From assembly GCA_012295275.1 (NCBI GenBank), contig CM022667.1, forward strand, positions 760,001-824,000: a stretch of 64,000 bases of DNA, written 5' to 3'. The notes beneath the pieces were generated by a model, which ran no database searches, was not told the DNA's origin, and saw nothing but the letters and a program-made list of their open reading frames with translations. This DNA comes from Chrysomallon squamiferum (lineage: Eukaryota; Mollusca; Gastropoda; Neomphalida; Peltospiridae). Of the stretch, positions 1 through 13,900 are shown piece after piece; positions within the stretch are counted from its first letter, which is position 1, and every line of letters starts with the position of its first letter. The position numbers were made by a program, and so were the translations under genes.

Positions 1-371
1 TTTTTGGCTAAGGTTTTATTTTGATTATGATTAGAATACCAGGTAAAGAAAGTATTTAAATTTTTTTTTTTTTTTTTTTGTTACAGTTAGTTAATATTAT
101 TTGTGATGTCATTTACATACGTGTTTATGTGTGAAATTACCATTGTGGGTTTGTTACTAAGGTTAAACTGTGGCATCTCTTATCAGATATTACTACAGTT
201 AAACCCTGGTCTTGTTCTTTCTTTCTTTTGATGTCTTTTTTTCTGATTTTTTTCTCTCTCTTTTTAGTTTTCAGATTATTTTATGTTCTCTTTCTTTCTC
301 TCCATGTCTCTGACATTCTCTGATTCTTCATTTTATTTTATTTTTATTTTCAGTTTATACATTTCACTCTC

Positions 372-402
<31 letters not shown>

Positions 403-482
403 CCTGTCTTACTCTCTTTGTGGATGTTTGTGTTTGTTTATGCAGTTCTTTGGTTGCTTCTCACTCTACTGCAAATTACCTG

Positions 483-484
<2 letters not shown>

Positions 485-563
<79 letters not shown>
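485..563 (+). repeat. (CT)n microsatellite
   Basis: About 40 uninterrupted CT units form a long polypyrimidine tract. The Ser-Leu reading frames across it are repeat artefacts and not genes. Confidence 0.95.
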
Positions 564-567
<4 letters not shown>

Positions 568-1118
568 CTCTCACAAACTATCTTCTCCAAAACTTAAAAC
601 ACTTTCACCATTCTTCTCCTCCAGTATAAGAGATTAAAATAAAAAAAAACAAAAAATGCAACTAGAAAAACACTAAAATACACAAATTCTTTTGAACACA
701 ACATCAATCATTAACAATGCTGATGTTTGTTGTTGTAAATTCTGATAAATGGTGTTTGTTAAAATACAGACAGTTGAGAATTTTTTCTTTTCTTTTTTTT
801 TTTTTCTTGCATTTCTTTAAGTTCCATCAATCAGCTGGAACACACTTCTAAATGTTGGTGTTTGACAGACACTCTCCAAGTGCACTTCCTGGATTCCTCT
901 CATATTTATTCTGCTAACTACATGCAGCTTTACTATTTCTGTACACTTTCAAACAGGCAGGACTTGATGTTCTTCAGTGGAAAAAGTATAGTGAAATTGT
1001 ATTGTATTTAGTTATTATTATTATAAGTTTTGTGCATGAATTTATTTTTAACAAAATGTTTTATATATATATATATATTTTTTTTTAAAGTTATTATTAT
1101 TTTTTGTATATCTGTTGT

Positions 1119-1122
<4 letters not shown>

Positions 1123-1166
<44 letters not shown>
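1123..1166 (+). repeat. (GT)n microsatellite
   Basis: About 22 GT units, in T-rich surroundings. Confidence 0.95.
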
Positions 1167-1169
<3 letters not shown>

Positions 1170-1769
1170 AAGTTAAATAAAGTAGAATCAGCAGACTTCA
1201 ATACTTAACCCCAGACACTGGAACAGTACCATATGACATGAACCACTCCAAGCCTTTCAAAATGAAGTATCTGAGAAAGCTATAATACTACAAACATATA
1301 CATGAAAACATGTACATATATACAAACATACATGCATACATACATACAGACAGACAAAAACATATTCAAAATCATGCTTCCTGAAACAATCAGAACCAAA
1401 CCCTAACAAAAAGAATCTTTTTCAAGCTATAATAATCGGGTCCAAAAATAGTCCATCTTTCGTTATAATATTTTAGATGATTAGCCTGTCACATAACTTA
1501 GCTTTTTTCATACTTAAATTCATAATCCACAGAGAGGCATGGCTAATGCTGAAACTTCCTGGAATGCCCACTGAGAGAGAGGGGAAACCTGGCATCCAGC
1601 CAGCGAGCGAGCAAACTGCCAGTGTGATAGTGACACGAATACACACACAGTCGGTAGTACGATATTGATTTTAAGTAACTGGCGATATAAACAAGTGTCA
1701 AATACCAATCAGAAATCAACACTGAACTATTTCAAACCAACAAACAGGGCTTTTGATAAGAGACAGGAA

Positions 1770-2130
1770 AGTCAATGAGGTAGAAACAGGAAATTAATAA
1801 TAAACTTGTAGTAGGTACAAACATAAAGTTTTTACTTATTTGAGCATCAATAAATTCATCAATACATCCATATATACATCCATCCATCCATGAATACAAT
1901 ACACAAAAAAAAAAGCTGAGGTAGAAACAGGAAATTAATATTAATATGTACTGGACCAGAATGAAAGTTTTTAGTTATACAAGCATGGACAAATCCATTC
2001 AAAATACAATACACATACAAAAACGTTAATGAGTTAGAACGGGAAATTAATTTTAACCTGTAGCTGTGTAAGTTCTGAATGGAAGCTTTAGTTATATGAG
2101 CATAGACAAATCCATTAATCTATCTTATAA
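1770..2130. repeat. Minisatellite, about 130-bp unit, 3 copies
   Basis: The block GAGGTAGAAACAGGAAATTA recurs with variation near 1780, 1918 and 2030. Each copy is followed by a shared stretch ending in AAATCCATT or a variant. The copies are diverged, so this is an old tandem duplication. Confidence 0.7.
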
Positions 2131-2899
2131 CAAACTTGTAAAAACATACAGAAAAACGTAATTAAGTATTACATATAGAGAGACATAATTTTGTATATAG
2201 GTTCAAATCACTGAATTTAAATACCAGTTATAAAAATATATCTAAATATAAACTTTGATATACCTTCAAATACAAAATTAAACAGATTTTAAAATTAGTT
2301 TCACTATAATTATACATATAATTTAAAAAAAAAAAAAAAATTAAAATGTCATTATTTATTTCATCAAGAGAATAAAGTAAATTTTTCAATTACTGAATTA
2401 TAAATATAAATATAATTCTTAAGAAAAATACATCTATATTTATTTCTCCAAATAGAAATGGAATCTTTTAAAATGTTAATTTTACAATTAGTGAATTATA
2501 AAGTTAAATATTATAATTTTTGTACACATATTAATGCATCTGTATTTATTCAATATATTTTAACCAATGGAATATTTATCTTTTTAAAAACTACATTTCA
2601 CAAATAGATTTATTTGGAAAAAGAAAAAAAAAAAAAAAAAAGAAAGAAAAAGAAAAATGTTGATTGCTGCTTGAAATCCTTCATGCAGGAAACGAGAGAC
2701 AAACTGAAAAGGATGTTTTATCAATACATTTACTGATTTTCATTCATTCTTCACTGATCTCAGACTGTAGTTCATGCTGACTTTAAAATCAACAGACTTT
2801 CTGGAAGTCACTTTTAAATCAAGGTCACATGGCAGGAAAACACTTTTAGACAATAAAGTGAAAAAAGAAAAGAAAAGGAAAAAAGTGATGTATACAGCT

Positions 2900-3390
2900 A
2901 TTTAAAATAATTCACTATTCAAGTCACATTTAAATCAGTTAATTAGTCATTCTCTATAGAAGTCAGTATTTAAATAAGTCAATTAGTCATTCACTATTTA
3001 AATTAGTTAGTCATTCACTATAATTTAATCATTAAATATTAAAATTAGCAAATCACATATTCACTGTTGTGTTAGTCATTCATTATTCAAGTCAGTCAGT
3101 TTGTATATTAAATTTGTCTCACAGCAAATCAGTCAGTTATTCAAGATTTAAATTATTCAGTTATTATATATCATTCAGTCAACATTTAAATCAGTCAATC
3201 ATTTAAACTTTAAATAAGTCTTTCAAAACTTAAATAAGTTGTACGATATTTAAATAATCATTTATTCAGTAACTGGTAATTAAAATTCTTTTTTTTCAGT
3301 CAGTAATTTAGTCAATATGATTTGGAAAGTAGATAAGTCATTCACTATTTAAGTCACTATTTAAGTCCTTGTATGCAGAGTCAATCATTC
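2900..3390. repeat. Degenerate minisatellite, about 30-bp unit
   Basis: Repeated combinations of TCATTCACTATT and TTTAAATCAGTCAATTAG run through this interval with many substitutions. No coding potential is visible. Confidence 0.6.
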
Positions 3391-3487
3391 ATTACAACAT
3401 TTCATTCAGTTTTATTAATCAGATTGGATAAAACTTCTTCCTTCTCCTGTTCACCTGTTCAGTTATTTCATCATTTTTCTCACCTAT

Positions 3488-3955
<468 letters not shown>

Positions 3956-4325
3956 AAATCTGGGTGTGGCTTTGTTGTCGAATGTTACAGATAAGGTGTG
4001 TAAACCTTCAGAAAATACCTGCCTCCAGAGAATCCCTTGTACATGTTAAACCTGAGAAAAGCTATCTGGGAGTAAGATCTTAGCCAAAGCAAGAAGCCAG
4101 GAATACGGGAAGCCTCGGAAATTATTCCAGCTGTCTTGGAGATTACCTTTCAGACTGAAAATAAAGTGGAAAAAAAAAAAAAAAAAAAAAAAAAAGCAGC
4201 AGAAGAAAAACCTGGCAACCACTTGGTGCAGTACACATTTTTCCCTGTGCAGAATAAGACAACATATGTTTTTTCTCTTGTAATGTTAAAAGATTTTTAC
4301 GAAATAGAAATTGGTGTTTCTATTA

Positions 4326-4758
4326 TGTATGTGTTGTATGTGTGTATGCGTCTGTGTATGTATGTATCTGTATATGTAATATAATGTAATGTATGTATGT
4401 ATGTATGTGTATGTATGTATGTAATGTATGTATGTAATGTATGTATGTGTATTTGTATGTAAATATGTGTATGTGTATGTATGTTTGTATGTAATGTATA
4501 TATGTGTGTAGGGTATATGTTTGTGTATGTGAATATATAATCATATACGTACACATAGAGAGATATATAAATATAGATATATGCACATCTGTTTGTGTAT
4601 ACAGTTGTAATGTGATAATTGTTTATCTACTACTAACATATACTTCTGTCATATACGTTAAAGATTTAAGAAAAAAAAAAAAAAAAGAGGGCAAATGACT
4701 AAATAAATTAATACACACCCACATTTGTTTTAAAAAACATTTTTAAGTGTAATATTTA

Positions 4759-4806
<48 letters not shown>
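4326..4806. repeat. (TATG)n field followed by (TA)n
   Basis: Imperfect GTAT/TATG tetranucleotides cover 4326-4550. A pure (TA) tract of about 23 units lies at 4761-4806. Confidence 0.9.
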
Positions 4807-4809
<3 letters not shown>

Positions 4810-6129
4810 CTCTCCCATCTGTACCTCTTTATCCATAATGTGCTGTATCCTGGAACCTCAGATTAGAAATGTGTTTGTTGTTAAGTAACACCTTTCTCAC
4901 CACTTTGTGGACTCAGTGATGGATGAAGTGTAAATGTTCCTAAGTCACAGCAAGGCGATGTTCAGTCAGAACGTTTGAAAGGAAATACTTTAATTTAGTT
5001 TAAAGTCTTTATATTAGTTTCACGTCTGATCGGAAAACAAAAATAAATAAAAAAATAAAAATAAGTAAAAGGGCATATGGAAATAGTTGTCAGTAAAGAA
5101 AAGAAAGAAAAAAAAATGGAAGAAAATTTAAAAAAGAAAAAAATGAAAGTTAGGCTGTGAATTTTTTTAAACTGGAATTATAAAAAAAAAAATAAAATAA
5201 AATAAAAGAAATAAATTGGAGGATAAATTTATAGATTAAACTGCTTTAATTTAGATATGTAATTATAATATCATAATATAAATAAGAACATCAGACCATC
5301 TTATGGTATCAAAAAGGCTATTTCCTATTCCAATCAGATCCTGTAATAACATTAGAACGGCTATGGTATGAGTTTTCCTACCTAAGGGAAGGTACTAACA
5401 ATAGACTAGTAGCTGCTAATGATTAATTTCCAGTCTGGGACAGAATTCTATGGCACGGTCAAAGATTGTGTACATAACAGGCATGCTTGAATGGTATCTG
5501 GTGGAAGCATGCTAAAATTATCTATAGACCTCATACACACCATAGCTAAGATTAGTGACCCAAGAATTGTCCACACCCATTATCTACAATAGCCAAGAAC
5601 AGTGGTTCTAACAATTACCCACAAAGTTCCAGTTGCTAGGAACTGTGGGTAAGAAAAATACAATATAACACTTTGTTCATCAACTCCAGAATTACATGAA
5701 TTTTGTTCATCTCTGTATACCTCCACTGAATACAACGTCACTGTATTTTGTGAATGCATAATTACATTCTCCATCGCAGAGCTTACATTACTCCTTTTAT
5801 TTAAAAAAAAAAAGAAAGAAAAATTTATTAGTTCTCTATATCATTATATAACTTCTCGTTAAGATTTCCCATTAAGCGACATTCTGTTTTTATTGCATTA
5901 TCTTCGACATGCAAGAAATGCTTTCTAAAGTTAGCTCCACATTACCACATAATGCTGAGTTATTTCTGTAATTTTTTTTTTTTTTTTTTTAATACCTTTG
6001 TGAATGGTTATCAGGAATAGCTAGCAGAGAAAATAACAAACTGCCAAGCCACTCGCTGTTATCAGTTATATCATATTGATTGTTAGCTAACAGAGAAAGA
6101 GCTGGTGCCAGGTTTGGAACAGGAGGAAA

Positions 6130-6790
6130 GACCATGCTATTAAAAATAGGAGATGAGTAGAAGACTTTTTACAGTGTAGATTCAAGAACAGTTTTGGAAA
6201 GAAATATTTGTGTTATTTGAAAATGTAACATTATGCTAGATATGGCAATTTGAGTAGAAGATTTTTTACAGAATAGATTGAAGAACAGTTTTTGGAAAAG
6301 AAAAATTCATGTTATTTTAAAAAAACATTTGTGTTATTTGAAAATGTAACATTATGCTAGATGTGGCAATTTGAGTAGAAGATTTTTTTACAGCCTAGAT
6401 TCAAGAATAATTTTGGAAAAGAAAATACCATGTTGTTTGTAACAATGCTAACAATTTGAGTAGAAGATTTTTTACAGAATAGATTGAAGAACAGTTTTTG
6501 GAAAGAAAAATCCATGTTATTTGAAAATGTAACATTATGCTAGATGTGGCAATTTGAGTAGAAGATTTTTTACAGCCTAGATTCAAGAATAATTTTGGAA
6601 AAGAAAATACCATGTTGTTTGAAAAAAAGTAACATTATGCTAGATATGACAATTTGAGTAGAAGACTTTTGCAGTCTAGATTCAAGAACAGTTTTGGAAA
6701 AGAAATATTCATGTTTAAAAAAGCAACATTATGATAGATATGGCAATTTGAGTAGAAGATTTTACTGTATTGCTTTTAGAATAATTTTGG
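6130..6790. repeat. Minisatellite, about 100-bp unit, 6-7 copies
   Basis: Each copy contains TTTGAGTAGAAGATTTTTTA, then a segment ending in CAGTTTTGGAAAAG, then AACATTATGCTAGATATGGC. Spacing varies from about 87 to 120 bp because of internal indels. Copies past 6790 decay gradually. Confidence 0.85.
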
Positions 6791-7339
6791 AAAAAGAGAC
6801 AAACATATGTTATTATTAAATAATAGTATTGCAATTTGAATAAAATATTTTGACTGTATAGTTAGTTATAAGAACAATTTTAGAAGAAAAAAAGAGAAAT
6901 TTCTATGTTATTTACAAGAGTAATATTATAATTATGCCTATCTAAGTATAAGATTTTCAGTATATAGCTTTTTGAATAAATTTTGGAAAATAATAATCCA
7001 AGTCATTTAAAACAGTAACATTATGCCAGATACTGCAGTTTGATAAGAAGATTTCCATTGACATTAAGAACAGTTTTGAAAAGATTTATACCTCTGTGTG
7101 TGCTAGCATGTATGTGTCGATGTGTGCTCATGAGATAAAGGTCTCATGTTCCACATCACATAATATTGCAGTTTATGACCAGCTAAGACTGAGACTACTG
7201 TAACATGACATGTTTGATACAAGCTGAATCAATAGCAATGGATTTGATAATAACGTTTTAGTGGCTCTTCAACATGTGCTCAGATCAGAACATTTTGACT
7301 GAGTGTCAGTAATGTGTTGTACTGACACAACAGCTAAAC

Positions 7340-7670
7340 TAACAGCCAAGACCATAGAAAATAATACATTCTATCCACTGAAATAAAAAACAAAGACTAC
7401 AGAAAACAATATATCTAATAGCCAAGACCATAGAAAACTATATATTCTATCTAATGAAAAAAAACAAAAAAACAAAGACAACAGGGAAAAAAAATGAAAA
7501 AATCCAAAGCCACAGAAAAAGATTTTCTTGCTACTGATATAAAAATCAAGGACCACAGAAAAAAGAGAAAAATCTAACTAATATCCATGACCACTGAACA
7601 TTATTTTCTGTCTAGTTATATAAAAAAGCCAAAGACCATAGAAAATTATTCTATCTACTGATATAAAAAG
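7340..7670. repeat. Minisatellite, short degenerate unit
   Basis: Variants of CCAAGACCATAGAAAA and ATTCTATCTACTGATATAAA alternate through the interval. Confidence 0.65.
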
Positions 7671-7769
7671 TTATATAAGACTGGAAAGGTAGTGCAGTTT
7701 GATTTAAGCTTTAACAAATAGAAGGAATGCTAAGATAATAGCTTTTTGAATCAACACTGTTAGTGTTAA

Positions 7770-8370
7770 TAAATATTATAATAAATTTTACTAATACCAC
7801 TAAATGTGTCAACAGTTTGACAGCTTGACTTAAACACTGGTAACAAATATTCTACTGACTTTTTCATGACTTTTTATGAGTATTACTACATATGTTGGCA
7901 ATATGAGAGTTTCACTTCAGTTACATTAATAAATGTAATAATAACTTTTCAACAACACCACTAAATGTGTTAACACGTGTGTTAATAATTAGTTTGACTT
8001 AGACATTGTTAAACGTTGCAGTGACTTTCTACTGACTTTTTCATGACTTTTTACCAGCATCACTGCATGTGTTAACAATTTAATAGTTTGACAAATATTA
8101 TAATGACTTTCTGCTGAGTTTTACCAATACATTTAAACATGCTGACAATTTGACAGTTTGACTTATGCATTCTTAAATTAAATTAAATTATAATGACTTT
8201 CTTCTGAGTTTTACCAATACATTCAAACATGCTGACAATTTGACAGTTTGACTTATGCATTCTTAACAAATATTATAATGACTTTCTCTTGAGTTTTACG
8301 AATACCGTCAAACATGCTGGCCATTTAGCAGTTTGACTTAAGCATTCTCAACAACGGCTACTATGATAGG
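7770..8370. repeat. Minisatellite, about 90-120-bp unit
   Basis: Copies share TGACTTTCTACTGAGTTTTA, ACATGCTGACAATTTGACAG and TTTGACTTATGCATTCTTAA. The last three copies (from about 8100) are closest to one another. Confidence 0.75.
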
Positions 8371-9533
8371 CTTTCTACCCAACCTTTTAATGACTTTTTT
8401 TTTTTTTTCACCAAACTTCGCTACACTGTGACAATTTCACTGGATGCTATTAATCTGGCTTTTCCTTGTTACAAGCCTTCATTTTCTGCAGACTCCCAGC
8501 CAGGATGATCAAAGGGAATTGAGAGTCCTGCTGGGAACCATTGCTTTCAGAATAATGGTTTCTGTCTTCATTACCGCAGTTAGAGCAAATCTTAATGTTC
8601 ACTTTTATATCTCGGTTACAAGCAGGAATCGTTTTGTTTCAGGGGGTTTATCGTCTGGGTTGAATAGCAGGGTGGTAGAGTGGTAGAGTGCTGTGGTGTG
8701 GTGTTTGTGTGCGATCACTTGTTGAATGATAATAAATAAGTGGATTGTAAATTTAGCATGTAGCTGGTAGAAAAATGGGTGAAATGATTTTTTTTTGTGT
8801 TTTTGAATTTATACTTTTGCCTTATTTTGTATTATTTATTTATTTATTTATTAATATTGATGATAATGATAATGAGAATAATAATGATAATGATGATAAT
8901 GATAATATTATTAATATTAATACTATTGTTGTAGTTTTTTTTCTTTGGAGTAAAAGTATTCATGACTGTTATTATTATTATTATTATTATTATATTTATT
9001 TATTTTCTTATGTATTTGGATGGGTTTTCTTTTATTTTCCTTTTTTTTGGATGGGCTAAAGTTTATATACATTAGATAAAATATCATTTTCAGCCATCAT
9101 GATACAAACCTCTAACTTCAAAATTCTTCTCTTAATTCTTTCCTCACAGTAAACAGAATGAAAACCAGATGGTCATATCAACACAACCACTTATTTCTGT
9201 TTATTTCTCTTTCCCAGGTTATGATTAATGGCTGCACAGAAATTATTGCTAAATTACTCATCTTCATCCTTCTGGTTGTCATATTGTTCTTGTTGATCAC
9301 AGAGTCAAAATAAAGGGAAGTTCTGGTAGGGGCTCATCATAAAGGCCCCAGTTTTGTATACAAAGCTCCATGTAAAATGCAGTATCAGTGTAATTAATAA
9401 TTGGATAGAACGTAATTATAGACATTACTCTTTATGTGTAATTTATCTATAAGAATTAATATGTATGTATATGTAATGTGTGTGTGAGCTGATATATATA
9501 ATGTTACTAAAAGTCATGGCTTGAGAGAATCAT

Positions 9534-9604
9534 TCCATTTTATCTAAGCTGATATCTTACAAGGTTTTCACCCTAAGGATCATGGTTCAAATCCTCTTAG
9601 TGAA
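9534..9604 (+). pseudogene. tRNA-Glu-like fossil (SINE head or tRNA pseudogene)
   Basis: The segment contains GGTTTTCACCC, the anticodon-arm sequence of tRNA-Glu(UUC), followed 12 bases later by GGTTCAAATCC, a near-consensus Pol III B box and T-arm. A weak A-box-like stretch (ATCTAAGCTGATATC) lies at the expected distance upstream. Total length, about 71 bases, is that of a tRNA. The acceptor stem does not pair well and the D-arm is eroded, so this is not a working tRNA gene. A tRNA-Glu-derived SINE head is an alternative; no second full copy was seen in this window. Confidence 0.6.
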
Positions 9605-10539
9605 AATTGATAAACTGCCAAAACAGCTTAAACATCCTGTTGTTCAAATTCAGAAAACTATTAAGGCAACTTAATGATACTGAACATTTGTAAGAAATGC
9701 CTATGGATGCAGGATCAGTGTAACACTGTAGATTTTTTAGACACTTGTTTTCCCATTCCGGACATCGTTTTATTACTGGTATGTTCAGTGGTGTTGTTAT
9801 TTACCCAGCAGACATGCACTAATAAACTGTTGCTGTTTGCTTCAGCAGTTTGTTATGATGTGTTTGGCTATGGAATTTTTTTTCTTAGGATTGCAGATCA
9901 CTGAAAACTAAATATGTCTGAAAGCTGATTGATGTCAGTTAACTGAAGCAACATTTTGCTACACCAGCAGCAGCAGCAGCAGCAACAACAACATCAAAGA
10001 AGTTTGTAATAAAAAAAAACACACCTGAAATTGGAAGACTTTTTTTACAAAGAAAATCATTAAATAACATGTTAATATAAACACACAGACAAAAGTACAA
10101 ACAAACATCCAAAACTCAAAAATAACCCAGATCAATAAATAATCTATAAAGAACAGCCTATAAAGTTTTAATACAAATCTAAATTTAAAAAAAATACCAT
10201 CATCATCATCATCTACATGGTAAAGAAGAAATTAAAATGTTTTTATAGATATTCAAATTAAAATCTTTTTTTTTTTTTTTTTTATAATCCTGACCTAAAA
10301 ATATCACCCCTACTGAACAATGTCTTAATACACATTCAAATTTAAACAACTAAAAATAAATACTCAAAAATATCATCTGTACTGGAAAACGTTTTAAATA
10401 CACATTCAAATTTAAAACCTACCAACTATAAAGAACACATTAAAAAAAAAAAAAAAAAAAAAAATATCACCTGCACTGAAAAATTACTATATTTAATAAA
10501 ATTAAAAACAGAAAAAAAACTCCTTTGTCCTGTTCACCT

Positions 10540-10860
10540 AGCTGTGACAATCAAGCCTGTTTGATGGCTTGTAATCCGAAGATTAATACCATTGTGGTAA
10601 TTCCACGCTGCCTGCAAGAGCTCACGTCCGGAATTGGTTTACCGTTTATAATGTCTGCCTCTTATTGCATTAGATACAAATGAGATCCATTAGTAGAAAA
10701 CCATTCAGAAAAATATGCCGGGCGGCTGATTGATGCTGCACCGGCTATTGACTTTGTTGCCATGGAAATCAATGGGTATCTTTAAGCTTGTGGCATATTG
10801 CGATATATCATGACCATTCATAATGATAAATTGTGTTAGTGAATGGAACATAAGAAGAGT
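10540..10860. promoter_or_regulatory. Unique island with RFX X-box-like motif
   Basis: About 320 bases without tandem repeats, of more even base composition than the flanks. It contains GTTGCCATGGAAAT at 10756-10769, close to the RFX X-box (GTTGCC followed by a diverged second half). No open frame with domain content was found. A cis-regulatory role is inference from motif and composition only. Confidence 0.25.
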
Positions 10861-10867
10861 TAATCTG

Positions 10868-10879
10868 AAATATATATAA

Positions 10880-10949
<70 letters not shown>

Positions 10950-10950
10950 A
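10868..10950. repeat. Compound (TA)n(GATA)n microsatellite
   Basis: TA repeats run into about eight GATA units. Confidence 0.95.
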
Positions 10951-11479
10951 CATTTTGGATTGGAGCAGGAATTAATAATAGGTGGTCTTATTATTAATAA
11001 AATATTAAAATGAAACCCCTACACTAACAAATTAAAAAAAGCCAACAGAATTGACCCATGCATACAGGTATTATAATACTAATATAATATGAAACATGAC
11101 TAGTTATTTAATGAAACATCCTAAACACAAAATGTTAAACTTTAGTTAATGAAAACCAGTAAACAACTTTATATCAGCAGACAGAAGATAAGTTTAATAT
11201 ATGTTCACTGTCAAGGATGCAATAAGTGTCTGTATCACATCATGCACCCTAGAGATACATCAATTAGACGTAAGCATGTTAGACTCTATGTATCTTATTG
11301 TACTCAGATTATTTCTAATTCCCTAGGTGAATTAGGCTGCAGATTAGTCACTAGTGACTGAGTGTTAAAGTGTTTACTTCTTGGAATTGTTGGTTGTAAG
11401 ATCTTGTTTTAATTGGTGATCTTATCTGGCTTTTTCAGAATTTCAACAGTGCTCCTCTGTTCATTGCAGTTTCCTTTTG

Positions 11480-11880
11480 GTGTTAATTTGTAAGAGAAAC
11501 CCTTCTTGGATATTATTTATTATAGAATGATGTTAATTTGTAAAAGTAACACCACTGGATATTATTTATTTGTAAAAGTAACCCGAATAATTATTATTTA
11601 TTATAAAATGATGTTAATTTATTAGAGTAATCCCACTGACTATTATTTTTTATAGAATGGTGTTAATTTGTAAAAACAATCCATTGAATATTATTTATTA
11701 TGATGTTAATTTGTAAGAGTAACCCACTGAATATTATTTATCATAGAATGGTGTTAATTTTTAAGAGTAATTCAATGAATATTATTTATTATAGAACGAT
11801 TTTAATTTGTAGGCATAACTCCACTGAATATTATTTATGATAGAATGATTTTAAGTTGTAGGAGTAACCCCAATGAATGG
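11480..11880. repeat. Minisatellite, about 60-bp unit
   Basis: Six or seven diverged copies share ATTATTTATTATAGAATGAT, TGTTAATTTGTAAGAGTAAC and CCCACTGAAT. Confidence 0.8.
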
Positions 11881-12689
11881 TGAGGGCAGCTTTCTTTTCA
11901 TATTATTTATTACTGAATCAAATAAAAAAAATAAAACATACAGCAGTTTCATTATTTATACATTCATTCATTCCAACCGCCTTACCTATTTTATTTGCAT
12001 TTATTTAAAACACCTGTCACTCTCATATTTCTTTTCAAGTTGTCTCTGTTTTTATATTTTTTTATATTTTTTCCCTTTCAGTTTCCAAAATGCTTTTTGA
12101 TTATCTTAAAAACTACCATCTTGAAAACTGATTCTGTTTAACATTCCAGTTTTCATCTTCCTGCCAGCATTTTTTTTTTTTTTTTTTTGCCTTTTATTTT
12201 CATACTGGTCTTCAATTCTTTATTTTTTCCCCTTTTCCTTTGGGATATCTTCTTTTCCACTTTTTCTATTTTTATTATTTTTTTATTTTATTTTTATTAT
12301 TATCATTTTTTTTTTCCCCCCCTTTTCTTCAGAGATTTTTTCCCTTTGGGTTTTACATTCTAAGCAACGTTTCCATTGTTTCTATTCTGTTTACTCAGTG
12401 TGAAGAATTTGTTGCAGCCTGATGTTGGTGAATGTCTGCAATGCTGTGGTGTGTGGTGTTGAAGACTGTACCAGGTGCTGCATGACGCGAAACCTCCCTC
12501 TTGCAGTATCCAATGCACTGCACATTACACTCAGAAACAGACAGTAAGCAGAGCATTACTGTCAGCTGAATACTCACAGATTGTTTTTTTGTATGAGTAA
12601 TATTTTTACTGGTTTTTGATAGATCTATGGTTAAGAGCTCTGAATGGAATAAGAAATAAACAACATGATGAACTCATTAAGAGCTAGAA

Positions 12690-13170
12690 GAAGTTGGCTG
12701 TGTGTAATATTCTTACTCATTAGCACAAATGCAGTTCAGAGCTGTGGTTGGAATGGGAAATATACTGAAGTGGGCTGTAGTTTGTGTGTGTCATATTCTT
12801 ACTCATTAGCACACGTACAGCTCAGAGCTATGGTTGGAATAGGAAATATACTGAAGTGGGCTGTAGTTAGTGTGGGTAATATTCTTGCTCATTAGCACAC
12901 ATGCAGCTCAGAGCTATGGTTGGAATAGAGTGAGCTGTAGTTTGTGTGTGTTGGAATGGAATAAAAAATACTGAAGTGGGCTGTAGTTTTTGTATTCTTA
13001 ATCATTGTTACTGATATTGTTGGAATTGGAAATATACCAAATACAGCTCAGAGCTCAGTATGGTTGGAATTGGAAATATACAGAAATGAGCTGATTCTTG
13101 GGAAATATACTGAAGTGGCTATAGTTTGTGTGTATATTATTGTTGCTCATTAGCTCTGAGCTATGGCTGG
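12690..13170. repeat. Minisatellite, about 80-115-bp unit
   Basis: Copies share CAGCTCAGAGCTATGGTTGG, AATAGGAAATATACTGAAGT and GGGCTGTAGTTTGTGTGTG. The apparent short open frame over the first copies is explained by the repeat. Confidence 0.8.
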
Positions 13171-13399
13171 AATAGGAAATAGCATGATGAACAAACACAC
13201 TATTAGCTAAACAATTAGAACTCAACTATAATTTGTATGTGTTATAATTTATTCTCATTAGCACCAAGTTATTTTTGATAAAACTAGTAAAAATGGTATG
13301 GTGGCCATACCAAAGGACACTGATGCTGTAACATGAATCACTTCAGCAAGTAAACACTGGTTACTGGTGCCTAAGCTACAGGATTATAATATGCTTCAT

Positions 13400-13900
13400 T
13401 AAGTTTAAGAATGCTTGTTGTGGCAAGAGTAAATGGTCTAATAAAATCTTTACATTTTCAAGTTATTATTTTATAATTTTTGAAAACCTAACCTTTGCTT
13501 GATAAAGGATGATAATAAAACGGTACTGTTACAATATACGAGACTACTGCCATTTTGCTCCTTAACAAATGGAACTCTGACATATGAAGTTTAAAGTGTA
13601 ACTACGGTAAATAGCCTAATAAAACTCTTTATACTTCCAGGTTATTATTTTATTATTGTGGGTAAACCAACCTTTGCTGATAACAAAGTATGATGGTAAA
13701 ATAATATTGTTACAAAAGACTCTGGAGCTGATATTTTTATTCCTTAACAAATGGAATTGTGACATCATCATGTATATTCATAAAGTTTAAAGAGTAACAG
13801 TGGCAGTTCAAAATAAATATCTGTTAAAATTCTTTACACACTCAAGTTATTATCTGATGGTTTTGGAAGACCTAATCTTTGCTGATAATAAAGTTTTCAG
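13400..13900. repeat. Three diverged copies of a 190-200-bp unit
   Basis: The order AAAATCTTTACA, CAAGTTATTATTTTAT, CTAACCTTTGCTGATAA and an AAATGGAATTGTGACAT-like segment recurs near 13445, 13625 and 13830. Each copy carries the short palindromic element that also occurs singly in later introns. Confidence 0.7.

Noticed and set aside
2190-2215. GGTTCAAATC as a second Pol III B box
   Set aside because: There is no anticodon-arm or A-box similarity at tRNA distance; a ten-base match in AT-rich DNA is not enough.
9674-9904. 76-residue open frame with a hydrophobic segment
   Set aside because: No homology, no splice context, and it lies downstream of the tRNA-like fossil, where SINE body sequence is as likely.
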